Assembly: GCA_004562765.1 (NCBI GenBank)
Contig: SFRL01000019.1
Span: 1 to 57,305 of the forward strand
From: a bacterium
GTDB lineage: Bacteria; Bacillota; Clostridia; Lachnospirales; Lachnospiraceae
Direction of reading: 5' to 3'
DNA length: 57,305 bases
Shown: piece by piece, positions 1-7,996 of the stretch
How positions within the stretch are numbered: the stretch's first letter is position 1
How the letters are laid out: each line of letters opens with the position of its first letter
Program-made: the position numbers and the translations under genes
Notes under the pieces: generated by a model
Told to the model about the DNA's origin: nothing
Seen by the model: the letters and a program-made list of their open reading frames with translations, nothing else
Databases searched by the model: none

Positions 1-137
1 GCGGTAAGCTACCAAAACTTAAAATATCTACAGTTTTCAAGGTTCATCTGAGCCTTTTTTCTTCGTCTCAGTTTTTCATAGGTCATTTGACACTATCACG
101 ATATCATACAGCCTGCTGTCATCGTCAGCCGGAACTG
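1..137 (-). other. Edge region, possibly an rRNA spacer or leader
   Basis: No coding frame is convincing here. Read on the minus strand, positions about 38-22 contain ACCTTGAAAACTG, which resembles the boxA-like CTTGAAAACTG segment found in 16S-23S spacers and rRNA leaders of Clostridia. If so, an rRNA operon would begin just outside the window downstream of the desulfurase gene. The match is short and could be chance. Confidence 0.25.
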
Positions 138-1292
138 TCAATGTCTTCTGAATCTGCGCAGCATCGGCAGAAGCTCTGCCAGCTGTTCCAGCACATAATC
201 TGCCTCATCGCGTGTACTCTCCACGGAAAGTGAAAAGCGCACCGTGGAATCCAGCAGCTCCGGTTTGACACCGATCGCTTTCAACGTGCCGGAGATCGCC
301 GGGTGGTTGGATGAACACGCCGAGCCGGTGGACACATAGATGCCCCGCTCCTCCAATGCATGCAGCAGCACCTCTGCACGGATCCCCGCAAAGCTGACAC
401 TGACGATGTGAGGCGCGGCATCCCGTCCGTCCGCACCGTTGACGGTCGTTCCCTCCAGTTCCTGCATCCCCGCAACCAGATACTCCCGCAGCTCATACAG
501 ACGCTCGATCTTCTCATCAAAATCCTGATATAACTCCTCTGCCGCAGCGCCAAGTCCTGCGATGCCGGCAACATTTTCCGTTCCGGAGCGCATGTTTTTC
601 TGTTGTCCCCCGCCATAGATGATGGGTTTGATCTTTGTTTTATCCTTTACATACAAAAATCCGATGCCCTTCGGTCCGTGGATCTTGTGTCCACTCACAG
701 ACAGAAGATCGATTCCCATACGTTTCGGATAGATGCGAAGCTTTCCGAAAGACTGGATCGCGTCGATATGGATCAGTGTCTTTGGATTCTTCTCATGAAT
801 GAGCTTTGCCGCGTCCTCGATCGGTTCGATGGTACCGATCTCATTGTTCACATGCATCAAAGACACAAGGATCGTGTCCTCGCGCACAGCTTCTGCCAAC
901 GCTTCCAGCGAGATCATACCCTGTGCGTCTACCGGGAGATACGTTACCTCAAATCCCTGCTCCTCCAGAAAGATCAGCGGATTGTAGACGGAGGCATGCT
1001 CGATGGAAGTCGTGATGATATGCTTTCCCGTCCGCTGATTTGCAAGCGCCACACCGATCAATGCCAGATTGTTACTCTCCGTACCGCCTGATGTGAAAAT
1101 GATCTCTTTTTCCGCGACCTTAAGTATCCGTGCGATCTGCTCCGTGGCAGTTTTTATATATTTTTCTGCGACAACGCCTTTCATATGCAGGGAAGACGGA
1201 TTTCCGTAGTCCTCCAGCAGCACCTGCTGCATAAGCGCCACCGCTGCGTCCGAGCAGCGTGTCGTTGCCGAATTGTCAAAATATGCTTCCAT
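138..1292 (-). CDS. Cysteine desulfurase, NifS/IscS family
   Basis: 384 residues, full length for the family. It is a PLP enzyme that takes sulfur from cysteine for Fe-S cluster or tRNA thiolation pathways. The PLP-binding lysine lies in SGHKIHGPKG (K203) and the persulfide cysteine in STGSACSSN (C326); the SGGTESNN cofactor loop is at 68-75. The short loop around C326 without an SSG-type insertion is typical of NifS-like class I enzymes. It is the last of a minus-strand run after prmA and rsmE, 16 bases behind rsmE. In Clostridia such a copy is often followed by thiI (tRNA 4-thiouridine), which would lie outside this window, so the sulfur acceptor is not visible. Confidence 0.93.
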   Translation of the reverse strand: MEAYFDNSATTRCSDAAVALMQQVLLEDYGNPSSLHMKGVVAEKYIKTATEQIARILKVAEKEIIFTSGGTESNNLALIGVALANQRTGKHIITTSIEHASVYNPLIFLEEQGFEVTYLPVDAQGMISLEALAEAVREDTILVSLMHVNNEIGTIEPIEDAAKLIHEKNPKTLIHIDAIQSFGKLRIYPKRMGIDLLSVSGHKIHGPKGIGFLYVKDKTKIKPIIYGGGQQKNMRSGTENVAGIAGLGAAAEELYQDFDEKIERLYELREYLVAGMQELEGTTVNGADGRDAAPHIVSVSFAGIRAEVLLHALEERGIYVSTGSACSSNHPAISGTLKAIGVKPELLDSTVRFSLSVESTRDEADYVLEQLAELLPMLRRFRRH

Positions 1293-1308
1293 ATGATAAA
1301 TTCCTCTA

Positions 1309-2061
1309 TTATTCTGTTGTTGATTGAGCCATCTCCAGATGCATCATGAGCATGGACAACATCGTGATAGACGCTGTATCCGTACGCAAGATCCGCTTGC
1401 CCAGCGAGATCACCTGAGAGTCTGCCCGCAAAGCGTTGATCTCCTCCTTCGCAAATCCGCCCTCAGGACCGATAAACACACTGATGGAACCGACATCTGC
1501 CAGCCCCTCAAAGGCTTTTGCCGTCGCCGCTATCCCCTCCTCATTTTCATAGGGAACCAACCGCCTGTCACACTGCATGGCATACTCCGCCGCCTCTTTA
1601 AAACTCATGAGCGGATGGATCTTTGGTATGATACTGCGCTTGGACTGCTTTGCCGCACTGCGGGCGATCTCCTGCCAGCGTGCCACCTTTTTTTCGGCTT
1701 TCTTTTCATCCAGCTTCACCACACAATATTTCATCGCCACCGGTATGATCTCATACACGCCCAGTTCAACGGTCTTCTCTATGACAGTCTCCATGCGTTC
1801 CCCTTTAGGGATCCCCTGAAACAGATAGATCTTCGCCGGAAGCTCCGTTCCCGGGATATCTTTTTTTTCGATGTGCAGTGTCACCTCGTCGTCAGAAAGT
1901 GTCTCCACGCTGCACAAAAAATCCCTGCCGCTCTGATTGCTGATGCGCACATGCTCGCCCGGCTTCATGCGCAGCACATTCTTGATATGATTCACATCGG
2001 AGCCGATAATTTGGATCGAATCTTCCCCGATCTGATCATCTTCTACAAAAAACTGATACAT
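1309..2061 (-). CDS. rsmE: 16S rRNA m3U1498 methyltransferase RsmE
   Basis: 250 residues from ATG 2061, chosen because GGAGG lies six bases upstream; an ATG 45 bases further up has no such site. RsmE is a SPOUT (knotted) methyltransferase that methylates N3 of U1498 in 16S rRNA. The N-terminal PUA-like segment (VNHIKNVLRMKPGEHVRI) and the C-terminal SAM-binding knot (FIGPEGGFAKEEINAL, then SLGKRILRTDTASI) are both plain. It follows prmA by 48 bases, the usual rsmE/prmA pairing in Firmicutes, so both likely belong to one ribosome-modification operon. Confidence 0.95.
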   Translation of the reverse strand: MYQFFVEDDQIGEDSIQIIGSDVNHIKNVLRMKPGEHVRISNQSGRDFLCSVETLSDDEVTLHIEKKDIPGTELPAKIYLFQGIPKGERMETVIEKTVELGVYEIIPVAMKYCVVKLDEKKAEKKVARWQEIARSAAKQSKRSIIPKIHPLMSFKEAAEYAMQCDRRLVPYENEEGIAATAKAFEGLADVGSISVFIGPEGGFAKEEINALRADSQVISLGKRILRTDTASITMLSMLMMHLEMAQSTTE

Positions 2062-2109
2062 TCCATTCCTCCGGCTGCGCCTCATCTTTTCTTTGGCACA
2101 GCCCATTTT

Positions 2110-3072
2110 CTAATTCTTACGGGCAGTAATGTTCACCCACTCACCCTGGTGATTGATCTCTACGATTGAAAGCCCGGCAGCCTCGATGGCAGCTGCCACT
2201 TCCTTTTCTTTAAAATCGATGATTCCGGATGTGATAAAGATACCGCCGGATTTCATTCGTGCAGGGATCACCGGTGCCATCGGAATGATGACATCCGCCA
2301 GAATGTTTGCCACCACGATATCATACCCACCGCCGACTGTCGCCTGCAGATCCTCGTCATCGATCAGATTGCCGCAGTAAAAGGTGCCCAGTTCCTTCGC
2401 CAGATGATTCACCTCAAAATTTTCATAGGTAGAAGTCAGACATGCCTCGTCGATATCTGTACCCACTACGCTGCCGGCGCCAAGTTTCAGTGCCACAATA
2501 GACAGGATTCCGCTGCCGCAGCCCACATCGAGCACGCGGTCGCCATCCTTCATATACTTACGCAGCTGACGGATGCAAAGCTGTGTCGTCTCATGTTTTC
2601 CGGTTCCGAAGGAGATGCCGGGATCGATCTCGATCATAACTTTTCCCTCATCCTCCGGTTTCAATTCCTCCCATGTCGGTTTGATCAGAATATCGTCCAG
2701 ATAGAAAGAGCTGAAAAACTTTTTCCAGTTGTTGATCCAGTCAATATCTTCGGTCTGTCCGGCCGTGATCGTCGCCGGTCCGATATCCGCATACTGCTTC
2801 TGTTCCTCCAATGCCAGCATGACCTTTTTCAAAAGCGCTTCCCGCTCCTCAGTCGTTGACTCATCCGCATCCAGATAAAAGGTCACCTTGCTGCTTCCGT
2901 CATCCTCCCCAAGCTCCGGTGGAAAGTCGATGAACATCTCACCGATCTCCTCCTTCGTCAGCGGCACATGGTTTTCGATCATCGCACCCTCAATGCCCAG
3001 CTCGTCCAGCATCGCAACGATCAGATCCTCCGCCGCTGTTGTTGTCTCTATCGTATAACTGTTCCACTTCAT
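2110..3072 (-). CDS. prmA: Ribosomal protein L11 methyltransferase PrmA
   Basis: 320 residues. PrmA trimethylates lysines and the N-terminus of ribosomal protein L11. The N-terminal substrate domain is followed by the class I SAM fold: DPGISFGTGKHETT (about 149-162), DVGCGSGILSIVALKLGA (motif I) and VVANILADVI (catalytic NxxL-type motif). The ATG overlaps the stop of the upstream GGDEF gene in an ATGA junction, indicating translational coupling, with GAAGGAGAG upstream. Confidence 0.96.
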   Translation of the reverse strand: MKWNSYTIETTTAAEDLIVAMLDELGIEGAMIENHVPLTKEEIGEMFIDFPPELGEDDGSSKVTFYLDADESTTEEREALLKKVMLALEEQKQYADIGPATITAGQTEDIDWINNWKKFFSSFYLDDILIKPTWEELKPEDEGKVMIEIDPGISFGTGKHETTQLCIRQLRKYMKDGDRVLDVGCGSGILSIVALKLGAGSVVGTDIDEACLTSTYENFEVNHLAKELGTFYCGNLIDDEDLQATVGGGYDIVVANILADVIIPMAPVIPARMKSGGIFITSGIIDFKEKEVAAAIEAAGLSIVEINHQGEWVNITARKN

Positions 3073-4787
3073 GAATCCATCTCTCCTTCATCATTTCCCA
3101 TTTTCGCAATGTCATAGATCATATAACCGTTTTTACCGCTCTTTTTTGCCCGGTACATCGCCTCATCCGCGCACCCGATCAATGTTTTTGCATCCATGCC
3201 TCTCTCATAGAAGGCGATTCCCATACTTCCGGATATCTGCAGACGGGCAGTTCCCAGTTCAAAAGGCTCTTCAAAAATATCCATGCATTTTTTTGCACAG
3301 GTATGAATATCATCTGTATTCCACGAACGAAGCAGCGCAATGAACTCATCTCCCGCATAGCGATAGGCGATCAGTTCATCTTTTTTCAATGCGTGTAAGC
3401 GCACTGCAACCTGGCGCAGCGCATCATCCCCCACCCGGTGTCCATAGTTATCGTTAATACTTTTAAAGTCGTCAATATCGATCATAAATGCAGCGCGGAG
3501 CATGCCTCTGTCAGTATAGCGTTCGATATCCTCCTCCAGCTTGGCACGATTGCGGATACCGGTGAGCTTGTCATGGCTGTTTGCCTGTATCAGATTGATC
3601 TGCTCGATCTCAAGCTGTTTTGCAAGTTTGCCCTTTCTGAGATTGTCCAGACTGATCAGCAGTACGATCAAAAGCAGCACACAGATCACCAACAAACCCG
3701 GAATGACCAGTTCTTTGTAGCGTTCCATAAAAGTCGGCTGATGATTGACGATCTGTGCTCCCTCCGGGATCAGCGAAAGATCCAGATCGAACTTGCGCAT
3801 GACAGCTTCATCGATACAGTAGACATTCGGGCTGTCCTCGATCACATCAAATTCCGCGGGGTTCTTGCCTTCAACGATCTCCTTTGCCATTTGCGCAGCC
3901 AGTTTTCCGGACAACTCCATGGACACGATATTTCCACCCAGCAGCCCGTTTCCGATTCCTCCGTCCACCATACGGAACGCCGGAACCTGCGCATACTTCG
4001 CGATCAGCGCGATTGACTGGGCATTTGTGTAGTGCCTTCCACTGGCATCCTCTGTCATCACAACATAGAGCAGGATGGAGTCCGTGCTGACCGCAGCGAT
4101 CGAGGCGCGCAGTTCCTCTGTAGTGAGCTGCGAAGTATTGATCTCCGAAAATTCCAGTTCCGGATACTTTTCCTGCTGTGCGTAAAGTATTTTTCGATTT
4201 GCCTCACCGGTAACGGTATCGTCAAGAATCGCCACCACTTTTTGTGCATCCGGATAAAAGGTTTTTGCAAGCTCAATGTTCTTTTCAAAGGACAGTATTT
4301 CCATCACGCCCGTGACAAGCGGTGACTGCGCCGCCTCCTTCGCAAGTTCATCGCTATTGATTCCCTCAAAGATCACCGGAATATCTGCAAAAAGATCATC
4401 CGCATGATCCATTGCGAACTGCAGTGCCGCGTCATCCCCGACAATGATCACATCATAGGGCTCTACCTTTGACATGCGGTATGCCAGCCCCTCCGTAAAC
4501 AGCCTGCGGCTCTCCTCGTCATCCACGCGCTTTGTATCCATAAACTCATAATCCAGCTCTATATCACTGCCGATCCCTTCCTTGATCCCCTCGATCTGGA
4601 TCTGCACCGTATCCCATCCATAGGAATAAGAGCTGAGAAAAAGCACGCGTCCGGCAGTTGCCGTTTCATGCGCAGTTTCAGCCTGTGCGGCCAGCGTCTG
4701 CAACGGTACGGCAAAAAAGATCATCATGAAAATAATTGAAATTATCCATCTTCTTTTTGTTCTCATCCGGTGAAAGTTCATGTTCAT
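3069..4787 (-). CDS. Periplasmic-binding sensor fused to GGDEF diguanylate cyclase
   Basis: 572 residues from ATG 4787 (GGGAG six bases upstream; two ATGs lie further up). Order: N-terminal signal/anchor (about 10-32), an extracellular ABC_sub_bind/PF04392-like binding region (about 45-325, with SSYSYGWDTVQIQIEGIKEG and a type I periplasmic-binding pattern), one membrane helix (VIPGLLVICVLLLIVLLISL), then a GGDEF domain with DKLTGIRNRAKLEEDI and AGDEF in the active loop. The first glycine is replaced by alanine, which is tolerated in active cyclases. No RxxD inhibitory site precedes the loop. Inference: ligand-controlled c-di-GMP synthesis. Its stop overlaps the prmA start. Confidence 0.88.
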   Translation of the reverse strand: MNMNFHRMRTKRRWIISIIFMMIFFAVPLQTLAAQAETAHETATAGRVLFLSSYSYGWDTVQIQIEGIKEGIGSDIELDYEFMDTKRVDDEESRRLFTEGLAYRMSKVEPYDVIIVGDDAALQFAMDHADDLFADIPVIFEGINSDELAKEAAQSPLVTGVMEILSFEKNIELAKTFYPDAQKVVAILDDTVTGEANRKILYAQQEKYPELEFSEINTSQLTTEELRASIAAVSTDSILLYVVMTEDASGRHYTNAQSIALIAKYAQVPAFRMVDGGIGNGLLGGNIVSMELSGKLAAQMAKEIVEGKNPAEFDVIEDSPNVYCIDEAVMRKFDLDLSLIPEGAQIVNHQPTFMERYKELVIPGLLVICVLLLIVLLISLDNLRKGKLAKQLEIEQINLIQANSHDKLTGIRNRAKLEEDIERYTDRGMLRAAFMIDIDDFKSINDNYGHRVGDDALRQVAVRLHALKKDELIAYRYAGDEFIALLRSWNTDDIHTCAKKCMDIFEEPFELGTARLQISGSMGIAFYERGMDAKTLIGCADEAMYRAKKSGKNGYMIYDIAKMGNDEGEMDS

Positions 4788-4830
4788 TTGCATCTCCCTG
4801 TGCATATGCAGTCATATACTTTATCATACC

Positions 4831-4858
4831 AAAAACCCCGGCTTTTTACAAGCCGGGG
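4831..4858 (-). terminator. Intrinsic terminator of the XRE membrane-protein gene
   Basis: Minus-strand hairpin CCCCGGCTT / AAGCCGGGG (arms 4850-4858 and 4836-4844) with a five-base loop, followed by TTTTT. It lies between the XRE gene and the start of the GGDEF gene, so the two are separate transcripts. Confidence 0.9.
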
Positions 4859-4915
4859 CACACATACACTTTGCGTTTTTATAAGTACAAATTACCATTT
4901 CCGATTGTTTGCCGC

Positions 4916-5968
4916 TCAGCGGAAAATGGCACCCAATACAGCGCTGATCGCTCCGAACAGCACACCCGCCACCGGGAAGATGATCCATGAGATCCCCCAG
5001 TTTCCGGTCAAAAAGCTATAGCCAAGATAAATTGCAACGACAATGCTCCAGTATGCGCCGGAGAGTTTTTCTGCCTTTTTCTTGCCCGGCGTATAATCTC
5101 CAGTCTGTAACAGCTTATCATAAGACGCATGAATCATTCCTGCATGTATGATCAGAAATACACCAACCGCAACAAATACAAGCAGCACGCATACACCGAT
5201 GACCAAAAAAAGATCCTCCTGCGTAAAGATCGACAACGCCACCAACGGGATCACGCCGACAATACACAGCACGACACCGATCGTGATGCTGTAGCGGAAC
5301 GTCACTGCAAAATTCTCTTTTTCGTCAGCAACCATTCTGATCACATCCTCCGGGATCTCCAGCCATTCTTTTTCCATGTATTCATATTTCGATAGACGCA
5401 TTCCGGTCGTAATGAACACTGCAACAGCGATCGCTACCAGAACAAGAAGCACCACAAGCCCGATTGCTCCTGCTGCATTTTCAGGTATCAGTGCCACGTT
5501 GCCAAAAACAGCACTCTTTTCTGACAGCACACTCATGAGCAGCAAGCACACCGGACTCAAAATGCACAGGAGCACACCGGTCGCGATGCGCGGTGCAGCC
5601 TCTCTGCTCAACGTCAGGAAATCTGTAACTTCCTCATGCGACACCTGCCGTCTGCGCTCCGATGTATTCTGCGCATCTTGATCATTCCGTCCAAAGTCTC
5701 CGGAAAACTCCCGGTATGTATCTCCGTTTCGTTTCTCCTCAGCCTCCGGTGCAACCACTTCCTCCAATACTTCTTCCTCTTTCAGAAGATAGTCCGTACT
5801 CACATTCCACAACTCACTCATGCGGATGATCTTGTCGATATCCGGCACACTCTCCCCTGTTTCCCATTTTGACACCGACTGTCTGGAGATCCCGAGGCGA
5901 TCTGCCAGTTCCTCCTGAGACCAGCCGGATTTTTTTCTCAGATTCATGATCTTTTCCGATAAACGCAT
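4916..5968 (-). CDS. XRE-family HTH regulator with membrane domain
   Basis: 350 residues from ATG 5968, nine bases after GGTGG; a TTG three codons earlier is possible. Residues about 1-60 form an HTH_3 domain (SEKIMNLRKKSGWSQEELADRLGISRQSVSKWETGESVPDIDK). A charged linker follows, then about five hydrophobic segments in the C-terminal two thirds, some paired. This HTH plus membrane-domain layout is common in Firmicutes, where the ligand is generally unknown. TGTCAACC-type repeats lie directly upstream and may be its own operator. Confidence 0.85.
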   Translation of the reverse strand: MRLSEKIMNLRKKSGWSQEELADRLGISRQSVSKWETGESVPDIDKIIRMSELWNVSTDYLLKEEEVLEEVVAPEAEEKRNGDTYREFSGDFGRNDQDAQNTSERRRQVSHEEVTDFLTLSREAAPRIATGVLLCILSPVCLLLMSVLSEKSAVFGNVALIPENAAGAIGLVVLLVLVAIAVAVFITTGMRLSKYEYMEKEWLEIPEDVIRMVADEKENFAVTFRYSITIGVVLCIVGVIPLVALSIFTQEDLFLVIGVCVLLVFVAVGVFLIIHAGMIHASYDKLLQTGDYTPGKKKAEKLSGAYWSIVVAIYLGYSFLTGNWGISWIIFPVAGVLFGAISAVLGAIFR

Positions 5969-6025
5969 AATTGTCAACCACCTTTCAGATTATACCTTAT
6001 TTTATAACCTAAAAGGGCAGTTGAC
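5969..6025. promoter_or_regulatory. Candidate operator repeats upstream of the XRE gene
   Basis: TTGTCAACCACC occurs on the plus strand at about 5971-5982 and its inverse GTTGACAACCACC-like copy at about 6013-6025; a third TTGTCAACC lies at 6049-6057. A TATAAT-like -10 on the minus strand sits between the first two. The arrangement suggests autoregulation by the HTH protein. Confidence 0.4.
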
Positions 6026-6053
6026 AACCACCAAATTCACTATGAAATTTGTC

Positions 6054-6077
6054 AACCGGCGGTTGCAACCGCCGGTT
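6054..6077. repeat. 24-bp perfect palindrome between XRE gene and J-domain gene
   Basis: A self-complementary segment centred on GGTTGCAACC with G+C-rich flanks (CCGGC on each side) and TTTT on its plus-strand right side. It lies after the J-domain gene's stop and may end that transcript, although the T-run is on the wrong side for a classic minus-strand terminator. An operator role cannot be excluded. Confidence 0.6.
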
Positions 6078-6118
6078 TTATGCGAAAAAACCATTTATAA
6101 TTGCCTACGGCAATGGGA

Positions 6119-6655
6119 TCAGCAGGCTGCAAACACGGTGCGGAGTCTGTCATACTCCCGATTGATCTCCTGCAGCGTTTCCGTATCGCCGCACATATTG
6201 TCGGGATGATAGATCCTGACAAGATCCTTATAACGCTTTTTCAATGCGATCTCGCTCTGTACACCGATAAAGAAAAGTTCACCCTTTACAACCGAAGGGT
6301 TTTCCCGGGGAGTCGGCTCCTGCTTTTGCTGATACTGTCTGACACGGTCATAAAATTCACGTTTGCGCTCCAGATGCTGTTTCTCGTCAGCCAGCTTTCT
6401 GAGCTCATCTTCCAGCACCTGCTGCTTCATCCGCAGCACATACTCCTCCTGTGCACGAAACTTGGCATCCGCATCTTTCTGCCTGCAAAAATCCTTTCGG
6501 TCACGCTCCAGTTTTTCCCGCTGCATCTCCAAGCGTCGCTTATCATCCTCCAGCTTGCGCTTATCACGCTCTATCTCTATCGTTTTCTTAAAATACCATT
6601 GCTGGAAAGCCATGATATCATCCTGTGTCTGAGGCACGGCTGTCTGCATAGACAT
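6119..6655 (-). CDS. Coiled-coil protein with C-terminal J domain
   Basis: 178 residues from ATG 6655 (AAAGGAGTG upstream). A long highly charged helix (about 15-105: repeated K/R/E/L patterns such as EIERDKRKLEDDKRRLEMQREKLERDRK) is followed by a short linker and a C-terminal J domain with the diagnostic HPD in VRIYHPDN. J domains are usually N-terminal; here it ends the protein. It sits just downstream of dnaJ, beyond that operon's terminator, so an accessory DnaK co-chaperone is a fair inference. No zinc-finger or substrate-binding domain is present. Confidence 0.8.
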   Translation of the reverse strand: MSMQTAVPQTQDDIMAFQQWYFKKTIEIERDKRKLEDDKRRLEMQREKLERDRKDFCRQKDADAKFRAQEEYVLRMKQQVLEDELRKLADEKQHLERKREFYDRVRQYQQKQEPTPRENPSVVKGELFFIGVQSEIALKKRYKDLVRIYHPDNMCGDTETLQEINREYDRLRTVFAAC

Positions 6656-6718
6656 AGGCAATCACTCCTTTGAAAATAAACCAAATCGAATGTTTCTATC
6701 CAGTATATCGACAACCTT

Positions 6719-6781
6719 TAAAAAAAATCAAGATATTGCGACAAAAAAACTAAAAAAATTTTTTTGCTACAATATCTTGAT
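6719..6781 (-). terminator. Intrinsic terminator of the hrcA-grpE-dnaK-dnaJ operon
   Basis: Minus-strand arms ATCAAGATATTG and CAATATCTTGAT (6770-6781 and 6727-6738), A/T-rich interior with further A/T pairing, followed by a run of eight T. It lies 53 bases past the dnaJ stop. Confidence 0.88.
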
Positions 6782-6833
6782 AGAATACGTTTACTTTATT
6801 CACTGCTCCGTGTCCGGAGCCCAATGTTATCCA

Positions 6834-7994
6834 CTATTTTTTCCGGCCAAAGCCTTTCTTTTTCGGTTTTGAGTCGCCGTCTGCAGCTCCGTTCTGATTT
6901 GCAAGAGAATTTCCGGTCTCCGCATCGAACTGACGAAGCAGCTCCTTTGCCGTGCTGTTCAAGCCGGTCGGCACCTGCACAACCAGAGTAACGTACTGAT
7001 CACCGCGTATGTTGGAATTACGCAGTGACGGAACGCCCTTTCCTTTCAAACGAATGCGTGTATCTGTCTGTGTGCCCGGTTTTACCTCATAGATCACATC
7101 ACCGTCTACCGTACCGATACGCACCTCGCCACCCAGTGCTGCCTGCGCATAGGAGATCGGCGCGGTGGAATACAGATCCATATCGCGTCTCTGTAAAAAC
7201 GGATGTGCACTGACGATCACCTCAACAAGCAGATCCCCTCTGGGTCCACCGTTTACGCCAGGTTCACCTTTCTCACGAATACGAACGCTCTGTCCGTTAT
7301 CAATTCCGGCAGGGATGCTGACCTCGATCTTCTTGCGATTGTTCAGATATCCGGTACCGCGGCAGCCCGGACATTTCTCCCTGACTACCTTACCGCTTCC
7401 GTTACAATCCGGGCAGGTCGTGATATTCTGTACAACGCCGAACAGAGACTGCTGCGTCATGCGCACCTGTCCTCGGCCGCCGCACTTTGTACATGTCTCC
7501 GGGCTGGTTCCGGGCTTTGCTCCGGTTCCATGGCAGTCAGGACATTCGTCCTTAAGTACCATATCGATCTCTTTTTTACAGCCGAATACGGCTTCCTCAA
7601 AGGTAATGCGCACCTGCGTGCGGACATTCGCCCCTTTCATCGGACCGTTGTTCGCGCGCCTGCTGCCTCCAAAGCCGCCGCCAAAAAGATCTCCAAAAAT
7701 ATCCCCAAAGCTGCCGAAGATATCTCCCATATCATTAAAATCAAAGCCTCCGCCTCCGGCGCTGCCGTCAAAAGCAGCGTGACCAAACTGGTCATACTGG
7801 CGTCTCTTATCCGGATCACTCAGGATTGCATACGCCTCAGAAGCCTCCTTAAACTTTGCCTCTGCCTCTTTATCACCCGGATTTGTATCCGGGTGATATT
7901 TTTTGGCAAGTACGCGGTATGCTTTTTTTAGCGTCGCGTCATCGGCGTTTCTGTCAACGCCGAGAACCTCGTAATAATCTCTCTTGTCTGCCAT
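6834..7994 (-). CDS. dnaJ: Chaperone DnaJ (Hsp40)
   Basis: 386 residues, normal length. N-terminal J domain with HPD (AKKYHPDTNPGD), a G/F-rich linker (GGGGFDFNDMGDIFGSFGDIFGDLFGGGFGG), four CxxCxGxG zinc-finger repeats (CPDCHGTG, CTKCGGRG, CPDCNGSG, CPGCRGTG) and the C-terminal substrate-binding region. It stimulates DnaK ATPase and delivers substrates. Two bases separate it from the dnaK stop, so the pair is cotranscribed and probably coupled. Confidence 0.98.
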   Translation of the reverse strand: MADKRDYYEVLGVDRNADDATLKKAYRVLAKKYHPDTNPGDKEAEAKFKEASEAYAILSDPDKRRQYDQFGHAAFDGSAGGGGFDFNDMGDIFGSFGDIFGDLFGGGFGGSRRANNGPMKGANVRTQVRITFEEAVFGCKKEIDMVLKDECPDCHGTGAKPGTSPETCTKCGGRGQVRMTQQSLFGVVQNITTCPDCNGSGKVVREKCPGCRGTGYLNNRKKIEVSIPAGIDNGQSVRIREKGEPGVNGGPRGDLLVEVIVSAHPFLQRRDMDLYSTAPISYAQAALGGEVRIGTVDGDVIYEVKPGTQTDTRIRLKGKGVPSLRNSNIRGDQYVTLVVQVPTGLNSTAKELLRQFDAETGNSLANQNGAADGDSKPKKKGFGRKK

Positions 7995-7996
7995 GA

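Noticed and set aside
603..1091. Plus-strand open frames over the desulfurase gene
   Set aside because: Shadow frames opposite a clear gene; no ribosome binding site and Cys/His/Arg-rich composition typical of antisense frames. The same applies to similar long opposite frames at 1324-2169, 18670-19695, 22574-23938 and 33666-34601.
6054..6077. Plus-strand terminator
   Set aside because: No plus-strand gene lies upstream of it; kept only as a palindrome of uncertain role.
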